Shown one piece after another: positions 8,696 to 16,023 of a DNA stretch of 55,931 nt. The translations under genes were made by a program, and so were the position numbers. This DNA is from Coriobacteriaceae bacterium (GTDB lineage: Bacteria > Actinomycetota > Coriobacteriia > Coriobacteriales > Coriobacteriaceae): contig CABIWB010000002.1 of the NCBI GenBank assembly GCA_902362275.1, positions 107,194 through 163,124 of the forward strand, in the 5' to 3' direction. Positions within the stretch are counted from its first letter, which is position 1, and the number at the start of each line of letters is the position of its first letter. Below the pieces are notes generated by a model that saw only the letters and a program-made list of their open reading frames with translations, did no database searches and was not told the DNA's origin.

Positions 8696-9169
8696 ATGAT
8701 TAAGCTTACGAGAGTTGATTACCGACTGATTCACGGCCAAGTTGCCATGTCCTGGACTCACGCTTTGGATGTAGATTGCATCCTGCTTGCCAGCGATGCC
8801 GTGGCAAAAGACGGCATGAGAAAAGCCGCTTTGAGGCTAGCTCGTCCCAACGGCGTGAAGCTCGTCATAAAAGACGTAAACGCTGCTATCGAGGCGCTCA
8901 ACAGCGGCGTTACCGATAAGTACTCGCTGTTTATCATTGTTGAGACGATTGAAGATGCCTATCGTCTCGCTAAGGGTTGCAAAGACATCAAGGAGATCAA
9001 TTTGGGCGGAACTCGAAAGTCTCCCGAGACCACGCTTCATCCGACCCCCGCGATCTTTGCGACCGAAACCGATGCCGAGCATATCCAAGAGCTTGTCAAC
9101 GATGGCGTGGTTATCGAAATCCGTCAGGTCCCCAATGACTCAAAGGTATTTGCCAAGGACGTTTTCTAG
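8696..9169 (+). CDS. PTS EIIB component, mannose/fructose/sorbose family
   Basis: A 157-residue EIIB that transfers phosphate to the incoming sugar. His13 in the family motif DYRLIHGQVAMSW is the phosphorylated residue. GGAG at 8683-8686 ends 9 nt before the ATG at 8696. The in-frame ATG at 8687 abuts the GGAG and cannot use it, so the shorter start is chosen. The gene is followed by a strong terminator, so the membrane components downstream depend on a separate promoter. Confidence 0.9.
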   Translation: MIKLTRVDYRLIHGQVAMSWTHALDVDCILLASDAVAKDGMRKAALRLARPNGVKLVIKDVNAAIEALNSGVTDKYSLFIIVETIEDAYRLAKGCKDIKEINLGGTRKSPETTLHPTPAIFATETDAEHIQELVNDGVVIEIRQVPNDSKVFAKDVF

Positions 9170-9218
9170 CTGGAAACATGCCATTGTCTGGCATTTATTA
9201 ACTAGGTCCTCCTTTCTT

Positions 9219-9251
9219 AAGCCCGTCGATTATTTGATCGGCGGGCTTTTT
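9219..9251 (+). terminator. Intrinsic terminator after EIIB
   Basis: A 12-bp stem with one G-U pair (9219-9230 with 9237-9248) is followed by five T. It separates EIIA-EIIB from the deglycase-EIIC-EIID group. Confidence 0.85.
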
Positions 9252-9285
9252 ATTAAAGAAAAATCAAAAAAATCTGAAATAGTTC

Positions 9286-9316
9286 TTGCATAGTTAGTTA
9301 TATAAAGTATTATAAC
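9286..9316 (+). promoter_or_regulatory. Promoter and possible operator of the deglycase-EIIC-EIID genes
   Basis: TTGCAT (9286-9291) and TATTAT (9308-9313) are spaced by 16 nt. GTTATA-N8-TATAAC (9297-9316) overlaps the -10 and is a good repressor-type palindrome. Downstream, GGATGAA/TTCATCC (9323-9343) forms a small hairpin in the leader. Confidence 0.6.
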
Positions 9317-9363
9317 GTCATGGGATGAATGAAGGGTTCATCCAAGTGAGTTAGGAGTAAGGG

Positions 9364-10398
9364 ATGTTCAATTTCGATGAGCCTCGTTACGAGAAGGTTG
9401 TGAGCGATGCCCTCGCTCTCCGTCCTCAGATTGAGGCTGCCGTGGACAAGGTCTGCGAGCAGGGTTATTCCAACATCTTCTTCATCGGCTGCGGCGGCAC
9501 CTAGGCCCACACGCTCCCGATGAAGTATTGGGTCGAGACCACCACGGCCGACGTCGACGTCCACTGCGAGATTGCCGCTGAGTTCCTCGCATGCCCGCCC
9601 AAGACCTTCAACAAGGACTCGGTCTGCGTCTTCTCCACCCGTACCGGCACCACCCCCGAGATCATCGAGGCCGCCAAGTTCTGCCAGGAGCAGGGCGCCC
9701 GCACGCTGATGTACGTCTCCAACGACAACACCCCGGCCACCGAGTACGCCGATTACAAGTTCTTCAGCTTCGCCGAGGACGACGTCCTGTGCGAGGCCAT
9801 CTACACCTACCAGATCACGCTGGTCGCCCGCTTCCTCAAGAACGCCGGCGCCTTCCCCAAGTACGACACCTTCATGGAGGAGTTCGGCAACATCGCTCCG
9901 TACCTCATCAAGGCCAAGGACGCTCAGGACGAGCGCTGCGCCGCCATGGCCGAGGACTTCAAGGACACCGATTACCACATGGTGATTGGCTCCGGCATGC
10001 TCTGGGGTGAGGCCTACGACTACGCCATGTGCATTCTCGAGGAGATGCAGTGGATCAAGACCAAGTCCATCCACGCCGCCGAGTTCTTCCACGGCACCAT
10101 CGAGCTGTGCGAGGAGGGCACGAGCCTCATCATGCTCTACGGCGAGGACGACACCCGTAAGCTCATGGACCGCGTGGACAACTTCACTCACATGCTCGCC
10201 GACGAGAAGGGCGTCCATGTCCGCGTGAACAAGTTCGACACCGCCGAGGTCGAGCTGCCGTTCAGCGACCCCGAGTTCCGCAAGATCGTCTCCCCGATGG
10301 TCACCTACACCATCACCGAGCGTCTGAGCTGCCATCTCGAGCACGTCCGTAACCACCCGCTCACCACGCGTCGTTACTATCACCAGATGAACTACTAA
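9364..10398 (+). pseudogene. SIS-domain deglycase interrupted by an in-frame TAG
   Basis: The frame runs for 344 codons from ATG 9364 (preceded by TTAGGAG) to the TAA at 10396-10398, but codon 47 (9502-9504) is TAG. The break falls in the conserved segment FFIGCGGT-stop-AHTLPMKYW, which aligns with FWIACGGSM of the intact paralogue at 63-1031, so it lies within a real gene. After the stop the protein continues with the SIS motif STRTGTTPE and HAAEFFHGTIE. Re-initiation at ATG 9520 would give 292 residues without the first SIS strand. TGG to TAG is a single change. The gene sits between EIIB and EIIC, as expected for an Amadori-compound 6-phosphate deglycase. Sequencing error or amber suppression cannot be excluded. 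Confidence 0.8.
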
Positions 10399-10479
10399 TC
10401 CTCTCAAATTGCTGCGGTTGTCTGCAGGCGAGCTGCGCAGAATGCCTCGCCTGCAGACCTGTTTCTGGGGTTGATCGAA

Positions 10480-11493
10480 ATGGTTGTCCAGTATCTTCTA
10501 GTTGCACTGGTCGCATTTATTGCGTCCATGGACGAGCAATTATTTGGCATTACGATGCTTGGTCGTCCGCTGTTTACGAGCCTGTTCGTCGGCTTGATCC
10601 TTGGCGATGTCCAACAGGGCGTTATCGTCGGCGCTGCTTTGGAGTCCATGTTCATGGGTGCCATCATGGTCGGCGCGGCGGTTCCTCCCGAGGTCTATGC
10701 CTCCGGCGTGCTTGGCTGCGCGTTTGCCGTCATTACGGGTACGGGCACGGCAACTGCCGTCGCGCTCGCCCTTCCCGTCTCCGTCTTCCTTCAGGTGTGG
10801 CGCAACTTCTGCTACGCCGTTCCGGGCGCCTTTGCCTGCAAGAAGATTGAGACCGCTCTGGCAAATCGCGATCTTGCCAAGGCAAATCTGTACCATCTGA
10901 CCATCGTGCCGCTGTCGATTGGCATTCCGTCTGCACTGCTGGTGTTTTGCTCGCTGTTCTTTGGTGCCGACCTCATCAACAATGCGCTCAACGCGATTCC
11001 GCAGTTTGTGATGGACGGCCTCAACGTTGCATCCGGCGTCATGGTCTGCATCGGCTTCGCACTTCTTATTAGGACCATGGGCGATAACAAGCTGCTTCCT
11101 TGGCTGTTCCTGGGATTCATTATGGTCATCTACCTCAAGATGGACGTTATCGGCGTCGCCGCAGCTGCCATTTGCGTCGCACTGCTCCTGGCCTTCCGCG
11201 AGGGCTCGTCCGGTCCGCAGACGGTTGCTGCCAGACGGTTGCTGCAGATGAAGAGGAGGACTTCTAATGGCTACCCAGAACACCGACCTCAAAGAGGCCA
11301 AGAAGGACGCGATTATGAGCCCCGATATGTATCGGAGCATGTTCCTTCGCCAGTTTACGAGCCAGTGCTCGCAGTCGTACGACAAGATGATGGCAATGGG
11401 CTTCATGTACACCATTCAGAAGCCCCTGCGAAAGATCTATCCCAACGACGACGATTACTATGCGGCGCTCGATCGCCATACCGAGTTCTTTAA
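10480..11493 (+). CDS. PTS EIIC component, mannose family, with a frameshifted tail
   Basis: This membrane channel subunit has about seven hydrophobic segments (for example LLVALVAFIASMDEQLFG at the N-terminus) and the family features MDEQLFG and GAALESMFMGAIMVGAAVPP. I start at ATG 10480 (GGGG 9 nt upstream) rather than TTG 10471. Up to about residue 250 it is a normal EIIC. The 14-bp duplication at 11218-11245 then shifts the frame; without it the protein would end QTVAADEEEDF with a TAA overlapping the EIID ATG. As sequenced it runs 76 codons into the EIID gene in a wrong frame, adding an Arg-rich tail. The membrane core is intact, so partial function is possible. Confidence 0.85.
   Translation: MVVQYLLVALVAFIASMDEQLFGITMLGRPLFTSLFVGLILGDVQQGVIVGAALESMFMGAIMVGAAVPPEVYASGVLGCAFAVITGTGTATAVALALPVSVFLQVWRNFCYAVPGAFACKKIETALANRDLAKANLYHLTIVPLSIGIPSALLVFCSLFFGADLINNALNAIPQFVMDGLNVASGVMVCIGFALLIRTMGDNKLLPWLFLGFIMVIYLKMDVIGVAAAAICVALLLAFREGSSGPQTVAARRLLQMKRRTSNGYPEHRPQRGQEGRDYEPRYVSEHVPSPVYEPVLAVVRQDDGNGLHVHHSEAPAKDLSQRRRLLCGARSPYRVL
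11218..11245 (+). repeat. 14-bp perfect tandem duplication in EIIC
   Basis: CAGACGGTTGCTGC occurs at 11218-11231 and again at 11232-11245. Fourteen is not a multiple of three, so the frame changes. Removing one copy restores an 11-residue natural C-terminus and the TAATG overlap with EIID, which strongly suggests a recent slippage event. Confidence 0.95.
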
Positions 11494-12115
11494 CATCACA
11501 CCTCATGTGCTTCCGTTTGTAGCCGGCCTAACGGTTTCGATGGAAGAGCAGGCGGCTGCCGATAAGAACTTCGACACGTCCTCGATTAACGCCATGAAGG
11601 TCGGCCTCATGGGACCGCTTTCCGGCATTGGCGATTCGTTCTACTGGGGTACGTTCCGCGTGGTCGCCGCCGGCATTGGTATTGGTATCGCTTCGACGGG
11701 CAACCCGCTCGGCCCCATCGTGTACGCGCTCATCTACTCCGTGATTAACTTTGCAACGCGTATCGTCGCAGCCCATCTGGGATACGACCTGGGAACCAAG
11801 TTCCTGCAGCAGTCCGAAGAGAACAACCTTATGTCTCGCATGACGCATGCTGCCGGTGTCCTCGGAATGACCGTTATCGGCGCCATGATTGCGGCACAGG
11901 TCTCGCTGTCCACTGCTTTGACCTTTGATGTGGGTGGTTCGGAGATTGTCCTGCAGGATCTGTTCGATTCGATCTTCCCCGGTCTGCTGCCCTTGCTGGC
12001 AACCTTTGCCTGCGTCGCCCTGTACAAAAAGGGCGTCAAGACCATTTGGATCATCTTGGGCATCTTTGCGATCTGCATCATCGGAACGGGCTTGGGAGTG
12101 TTCGCGGCGGCGTAA
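11267..12115 (+). CDS. PTS EIID component, mannose family
   Basis: A 282-residue membrane subunit that partners EIIC. The family motifs are visible: the N-terminal MFLRQFTSQCSQSYDKMMAMGF, the loop MEEQAA, and the GPLSGIGDSFYWGTFRV segment, followed by C-terminal membrane helices. AGGAGG lies 7 nt before the ATG. The start codon overlaps the ancestral EIIC stop. Translation of EIID would normally be coupled to EIIC termination; with the duplication, ribosomes on EIIC now run through this start in another frame, which may lower EIID synthesis. Confidence 0.9.
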   Translation: MATQNTDLKEAKKDAIMSPDMYRSMFLRQFTSQCSQSYDKMMAMGFMYTIQKPLRKIYPNDDDYYAALDRHTEFFNITPHVLPFVAGLTVSMEEQAAADKNFDTSSINAMKVGLMGPLSGIGDSFYWGTFRVVAAGIGIGIASTGNPLGPIVYALIYSVINFATRIVAAHLGYDLGTKFLQQSEENNLMSRMTHAAGVLGMTVIGAMIAAQVSLSTALTFDVGGSEIVLQDLFDSIFPGLLPLLATFACVALYKKGVKTIWIILGIFAICIIGTGLGVFAAA

Positions 12116-12140
12116 AGCCAACGGCAACAAATGATATTAG

Positions 12141-12180
12141 GTGGCACCGGGCCGGGATTGTCTTCCCGACCCGGTGCCAC
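12141..12180. terminator. Long hairpin between convergent genes
   Basis: A 17-bp stem with one mismatch (12141-12157 with 12164-12180) and a 6-nt loop. No T-tract follows, but its position between EIID and the convergent gene ending at 12183 fits a shared terminator. Confidence 0.65.
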
Positions 12181-12182
12181 TG

Positions 12183-12686
12183 CTATTCTCCGACTTTGGC
12201 ATTGATATCTGCGGTGCCATTCATCAAGAACAGCCTAAGAACCAGCTTGATGACATTTCCCGGTTTGACTTCAGCCGCGCCAAAGACGCTGCGCTCGGCG
12301 AGCTCGCTGCAGTATGCATAGGTGTCGCGGATAAGGTCCGCGCCCGAGAGCGTAAACATGTAGCCTGCGTCCGAAAGCGCATTGGGCGCGGCGGGCAACT
12401 TGGCCATGTGGCAGAACGTTTGCAGGTCGGGCGCCATAACATTCTGGTAGTCGAGGTGGCCGTTGGCATCCTGTGCGGCAAGCTCCAATTGGCGCACAAA
12501 ATCCAGCGCCGCCGCTAACACAAAGCTCGGTGTAGGCGCATTGACGTCCTGAGTGGTCGCCACAAGCCTGCCCGCTGCCTGCGTGACAAGCCAAGCGACC
12601 TCGCGCTGGCAGCGCACGGCCTTGCGCGTAACCGGTTTGATGGACGAAGAAGAAACGCTCCCCTTAGGCGGATTCGAAGCAGCCAT
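12183..12686 (-). CDS. Hypothetical protein, 167 residues
   Basis: Not recognised. It is a soluble-looking, Ala/Leu-rich helical protein with no signal peptide, membrane segment or metal-binding cluster. GGGAGGG lies 5 nt before the ATG, which supports the start. Codon use and GC content match the neighbours, so it is probably an ancestral, lineage-specific gene. It is divergent from the next gene, with only 11 nt between the two start codons. Confidence 0.65.
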   Translation of the reverse strand: MAASNPPKGSVSSSSIKPVTRKAVRCQREVAWLVTQAAGRLVATTQDVNAPTPSFVLAAALDFVRQLELAAQDANGHLDYQNVMAPDLQTFCHMAKLPAAPNALSDAGYMFTLSGADLIRDTYAYCSELAERSVFGAAEVKPGNVIKLVLRLFLMNGTADINAKVGE

Positions 12687-12697
12687 AAGACCCTCCC

Positions 12698-13114
12698 ATG
12701 AACAATCCGGCCCAACAAGCCCGGACGAAACACGTGCTACATCAGTATACAGGGGAGTGGGGTAGCGGGGTACAAGCGCGCCAGCGGCAAACCGAGAGCA
12801 TCAACGATGTGCCTCCGCTCTATTTGGATGACGGTACGTGGGTCATTAAGTACTCGGTTCAAGCGCCGGGCACCGTTGGTTTTCGAGACCAGAATCACAA
12901 CCGTAAAATGCTCAACTGCATGGAATGTGGCGTCCCAGTCGGAGTCATACTTGCAACCGAGGTGAGCTATAAGGTGCTCGGCCTTGCGTTTGTTGAGCGG
13001 TTCGAGCTCGAAAACGGATGGTTTGGACCCAATACGGTGTTTCTTGAGGCCCATTGCATTGAGTTCGATCGCTCGGAAAAGAAGCGTGAAAAGGCGGGGC
13101 TTCTGCCGTATTAA
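12698..13114 (+). CDS. Hypothetical protein, possible SRA/YDG-like modified-base reader
   Basis: A 138-residue protein. The pattern YTGEWGSG, then NHNRKMLNCMECGVPVGVI, then YKVLGLAFVERFE resembles the order Y-G, N-x-x-L, PV-x-V, Y-x-x-GL-x-V seen in SRA/YDG-like domains and in N-terminal domains of some HNH restriction enzymes. No HNH or nuclease motif follows, so it would be a solitary reader domain. This is recognition by eye only. The ATG at 12698 has no Shine-Dalgarno and lies against the divergent gene; GTG at 12734 is an alternative. The C-terminus is basic. Confidence 0.5.
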   Translation: MNNPAQQARTKHVLHQYTGEWGSGVQARQRQTESINDVPPLYLDDGTWVIKYSVQAPGTVGFRDQNHNRKMLNCMECGVPVGVILATEVSYKVLGLAFVERFELENGWFGPNTVFLEAHCIEFDRSEKKREKAGLLPY

Positions 13115-13236
13115 CGTATTTGGCTTTGGCGGTCTTTTACGATCGTGTTGTTTGATCGGATCGCGTGGCGATGCAATCTCGCGCACGCCTGCCGGTGCAT
13201 GCTCTTCCTGATTTGTATAGCGAGAGGGGAGCGAGC

Positions 13237-13521
13237 GTGAGCTGGCGAGGCGATATTGCGATGGGGAAGTACGGAAAACTGCCGTGTGCCCTTATAGACA
13301 ACAAAATGTTTCCGAGCGTAGAAGTTGATTGCGGGTCGTTTGTCGTCGCCTGTCCTTGCTGCGGCTCGCAAATACCGTGCCTCGACATTCGGTTCATCGA
13401 TGCGCGCGACAGACTTAGCGACGAAGTGAGAAAACGGACAGGTGTTCATATGCCGGTGTATTCGGAGAAATGCCCTGTTTGTGGCCTCGATATCGTGTAC
13501 GACGCCGGCGACGAGGGATAG
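13237..13521 (+). CDS. Small zinc-ribbon protein
   Basis: A 94-residue protein with Cys pairs CPCCGSQIPC and CPVCG spaced about 45 residues apart, a classic zinc-ribbon or zinc-finger arrangement. I start at GTG 13237 because GGGGAG lies 5 nt upstream; ATG 13261 is another option. The strand and spacing (about 120 nt) suggest it could follow the gene ending at 13114 in a transcript. No specific family is recognised; binding to nucleic acid or protein is possible but not shown. Confidence 0.55.
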   Translation: MSWRGDIAMGKYGKLPCALIDNKMFPSVEVDCGSFVVACPCCGSQIPCLDIRFIDARDRLSDEVRKRTGVHMPVYSEKCPVCGLDIVYDAGDEG

Positions 13522-13558
13522 GTGATGCAGAGGAGTTGGCTGCGAGTGTCTTTTGCCT

Positions 13559-14245
13559 CTACAAATAAATCCCCTCACCGAGTTGCTTGTGGAACTCGGC
13601 GTGATGGTCGCGTGCCCAGGTAAAGAGCGCCTGGTCAAAGTCGGTACGCGTGGCCGGGACGCCAAAGACGCCGGCAACTTCGACGCGTATAAACTCCAGT
13701 GCCGGCAGCTTGTTGATGGCAGTGAGGGCAAACGGGGACGAGGGCTCCTCGAACAGATAGCGGCTGCCTTGCAGCGCGTCGCAACTGGTGCACGTGTTGC
13801 CGAGCGACGGGGCTTTGGAGGCTCGCGCGCCTACGGGCTTGTAGCCGCAGCGCTTATGAAGGTAATCGCGGATCTCGCCCGGCACGCAGCCAAGAGCGGG
13901 CACGATGGCGAGTGCGTTGGCGTTGGCCGTGTCGATGGCAATGTGCCCGGTTTCGTTGGGCGCGTGCGCGATGGCGATGCTCTCGTCGTTATCGGCTCGA
14001 TAGGGAATGCCGAAGGTCGCGACCGAGGTCTCTTTGTGACACTTCCAGCACTCGCGCTTGCCCAGTACTAGATATATATACGGCGCTGAGGGGTCGGATC
14101 GGTCAACACCGGGCAGCCACTCGGCAAAGGGCTCGGGGTTGACGCCGCTGGGCACATACCAGATCTTCTTGGTCCGGTCCCATTTGGCGCCCAGCGCCTT
14201 GGCTTCTTCTTTGTGCGAAAAGGGGACGTCGAGCTCGGTGCGCAT
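13559..14245 (-). CDS. DUF5710-domain protein with two Cys pairs
   Basis: A 228-residue protein. The N-terminal 45 residues (VPFSHKEEAKALGAKWDRTK, then IWYVP) match the DUF5710 pattern, a small module often attached to primase/Toprim or mobile-element proteins. CWKC (residue ~70) and CTSC (residue ~150) could bind one zinc. The remainder is not recognised. AAGGAG lies 6 nt before the ATG at 14245; reading the frame further upstream would run through the tRNA-Val gene, so the short start is certain. Function unknown. Confidence 0.7.
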   Translation of the reverse strand: MRTELDVPFSHKEEAKALGAKWDRTKKIWYVPSGVNPEPFAEWLPGVDRSDPSAPYIYLVLGKRECWKCHKETSVATFGIPYRADNDESIAIAHAPNETGHIAIDTANANALAIVPALGCVPGEIRDYLHKRCGYKPVGARASKAPSLGNTCTSCDALQGSRYLFEEPSSPFALTAINKLPALEFIRVEVAGVFGVPATRTDFDQALFTWARDHHAEFHKQLGEGIYL

Positions 14246-14441
14246 GGTGGCTCCTTGGTGCTGCAGGTGTAAGTGGCTCAAGGATACCGCAGGGCGCAGA
14301 CATCGCGGCGTTTTGCTGAGGAGTTGCGGCTTGGATGGGTTCGAGACGCGTTGGCCTCGGCCTCGGTGGCTATTGACGCGGTTTTGTGCATGGGCAGGGT
14401 GGTTGCTTGGGCGGTTGGAGCAGCCAGCGGATTTGGCGACA

Positions 14442-14479
14442 TAAAACAAAACAGCCCAGAGGACATAGCCTCTGAGCTG
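14442..14479 (-). terminator. Terminator of tRNA-Val
   Basis: On the minus strand an 11-bp stem with one G-U pair (14479-14469 with 14462-14452) is followed by TTTTGTTTT. Confidence 0.8.
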
Positions 14480-14487
14480 CGAACATT

Positions 14488-14562
14488 TGGTGGGCGTTAG
14501 AAGATTTGAACTTCTGACCTCTTCCGTGTCAGGGAAGCGCTCTCCCCCTGAGCTAAACGCCC
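14488..14562 (-). tRNA. tRNA-Val (GAC anticodon)
   Basis: A complete 75-nt cloverleaf including an encoded CCA. The acceptor GGGCGTT pairs with AACGCCC, the anticodon loop is CTGACAC between CTTCC and GGAAG, and the T-loop is TTCAAAT. A promoter lies 30 nt upstream and a terminator directly downstream. Confidence 0.95.
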
Positions 14563-14591
14563 GATCAAGGGTGCGCAAGCGCGCAAGGGAT

Positions 14592-14620
14592 AATATAACG
14601 GAGCCTGAACTCGGTGGCAA
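14592..14620 (-). promoter_or_regulatory. Promoter of tRNA-Val
   Basis: On the minus strand TTGCCA (14620-14615) and TATATT (14597-14592) are spaced by exactly 17 nt. Transcription would begin about 22 nt before the tRNA. From 14621 to 14850 nothing else convincing is seen. Confidence 0.75.
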
Positions 14621-14851
14621 GACCATTTTTAAAAATCGCTTACATTGTGGAATTCGGGGGCTTTGTCGTATCCATTTCAAAAGAGCCTGCTGCCGCGATT
14701 TGGCTGTCGCATAATGCAAGGCCATTGCGGTATCGAGCTATGGAAAGACGCCTGCGGAATTGTCCTACCGATAAGCGGACAAGCCTCCAGCTGGTGACTT
14801 CGCCGTGGTAAGGTAAGCCGAATTGTTTCCAGACTGTTTCGGGGGAGTGGA

Positions 14852-15874
14852 ATGAGCAAAGAGTGTGTCGAGCAGGTCGAAGGCGCAGGGGCTTCGGTGC
14901 CGATGACCGATATATCGAACATTGATGTGCCCGAGGGCACCGACGAGCTCAGCCGTAGCACCCGCCGCGCCTGGCGCGGGCGTCTGAACAGCGCTTCGAC
15001 GCGCAAGATGATCACGGGCGTCTTGGCTACGCTGGTGGGCGGTTCGTTTTGGGGCTTCTCGGGCACCAGCGCGAGTTTTCTGTTCGATACCTACCACGTC
15101 GATACCTTGTGGCTTATGAGCGTGCGTCAGATTCTCGCCGGTCTACTCTTTATGGCCGTGGTTGTTACGCGCGACCGCGAGCGCCTGATTAAGCTCTGGA
15201 CCACACCCGCCGATTGCAAGCAGCTGCTGCTCTTTACCGCCTTTGGCCTGCTGTTCAACCAGTTTTGCTATCTTTCGGCCGTGCGCCTGACCAATGCCGG
15301 AACCGCGACGGTGCTCCAGTGCCTGCAGCTTGTTATCATCATGGGCTACACCTGCGTGATCGATTGCCGTATGCCGCGTACTCGCGAAGTCATCGGCATT
15401 GGCCTGGCTCTGGGTGGAACCTTTTTAATCGCCACCGGCGGCGACCCCACCAGCCTGAATATCTCGCCGCTTGGCCTGGCAGCAGGTCTTATGTGTGCGG
15501 TCAGCGCCGCGTGTATGGCGGTGATTCCCGCCAAGATCCTGCCCGAATACGGCAGCCCCATCGTCACGGGCTCGGCAATGCTCACGGCGGGCGTGGTCTC
15601 GTGCGTCTTCGTGCAGCCTTGGGCGCATATGCCGGCGCTCGACGCCGCCGGCGTCGAGGCGCTTGCGGTGTTCGTGGTTATCGGCTCGTTTTTTGCTTAC
15701 ATGCTCTATATGCAGGGCGTTAAGGACATCGGCTCGGTGCGTGCGAGTCTCATCGGAACTGTGGAGCCGGTTTCGGCGACCATCACCAGCGCCGTTATAC
15801 TGGGCACGGTGTTTTTGCCGACCGACCTTATCGGCTTTGCCATGATCATCGTGATGATGTTCCTCACGGTGTAG
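14852..15874 (+). CDS. EamA/DMT-family transporter
   Basis: A 340-residue integral membrane protein with about ten hydrophobic helices in two EamA repeats. The first starts at GGSFWGFSGTSASFLF (residue ~63) and the second at PLGLAAGLMCAVSAACMAVI (residue ~209). Typical closing helices include GTVEPVSATITSAVILGTVF. Members export amino acids or other metabolites; the substrate here cannot be told. An unusually long hydrophilic N-terminus of about 50 residues precedes the first helix. GGGGGAG lies 5 nt before the ATG. The gene appears to stand alone. Confidence 0.88.
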   Translation: MSKECVEQVEGAGASVPMTDISNIDVPEGTDELSRSTRRAWRGRLNSASTRKMITGVLATLVGGSFWGFSGTSASFLFDTYHVDTLWLMSVRQILAGLLFMAVVVTRDRERLIKLWTTPADCKQLLLFTAFGLLFNQFCYLSAVRLTNAGTATVLQCLQLVIIMGYTCVIDCRMPRTREVIGIGLALGGTFLIATGGDPTSLNISPLGLAAGLMCAVSAACMAVIPAKILPEYGSPIVTGSAMLTAGVVSCVFVQPWAHMPALDAAGVEALAVFVVIGSFFAYMLYMQGVKDIGSVRASLIGTVEPVSATITSAVILGTVFLPTDLIGFAMIIVMMFLTV

Positions 15875-16023
15875 CTGGCGCCGCCGCCAAGACAGAAAAG
15901 GCGTTGTGCCGCATTTTCGCCAATTGATGTCCGTGTCTGGAGTTTAGCTGTCGATGCTCAAAATGCCATAAACTAGTAACGTTATGGACTTTTTCATTGC
16001 GACTCAATTGCGAGGATTTCTTT

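Noticed and set aside
9502..9504. TAG read as pyrrolysine
   Set aside because: SIS deglycases do not use pyrrolysine, no pyl genes are in the window and TAG serves as a normal stop in neighbouring genes such as those ending at 1031 and 3279. A nonsense mutation or base error is simpler.
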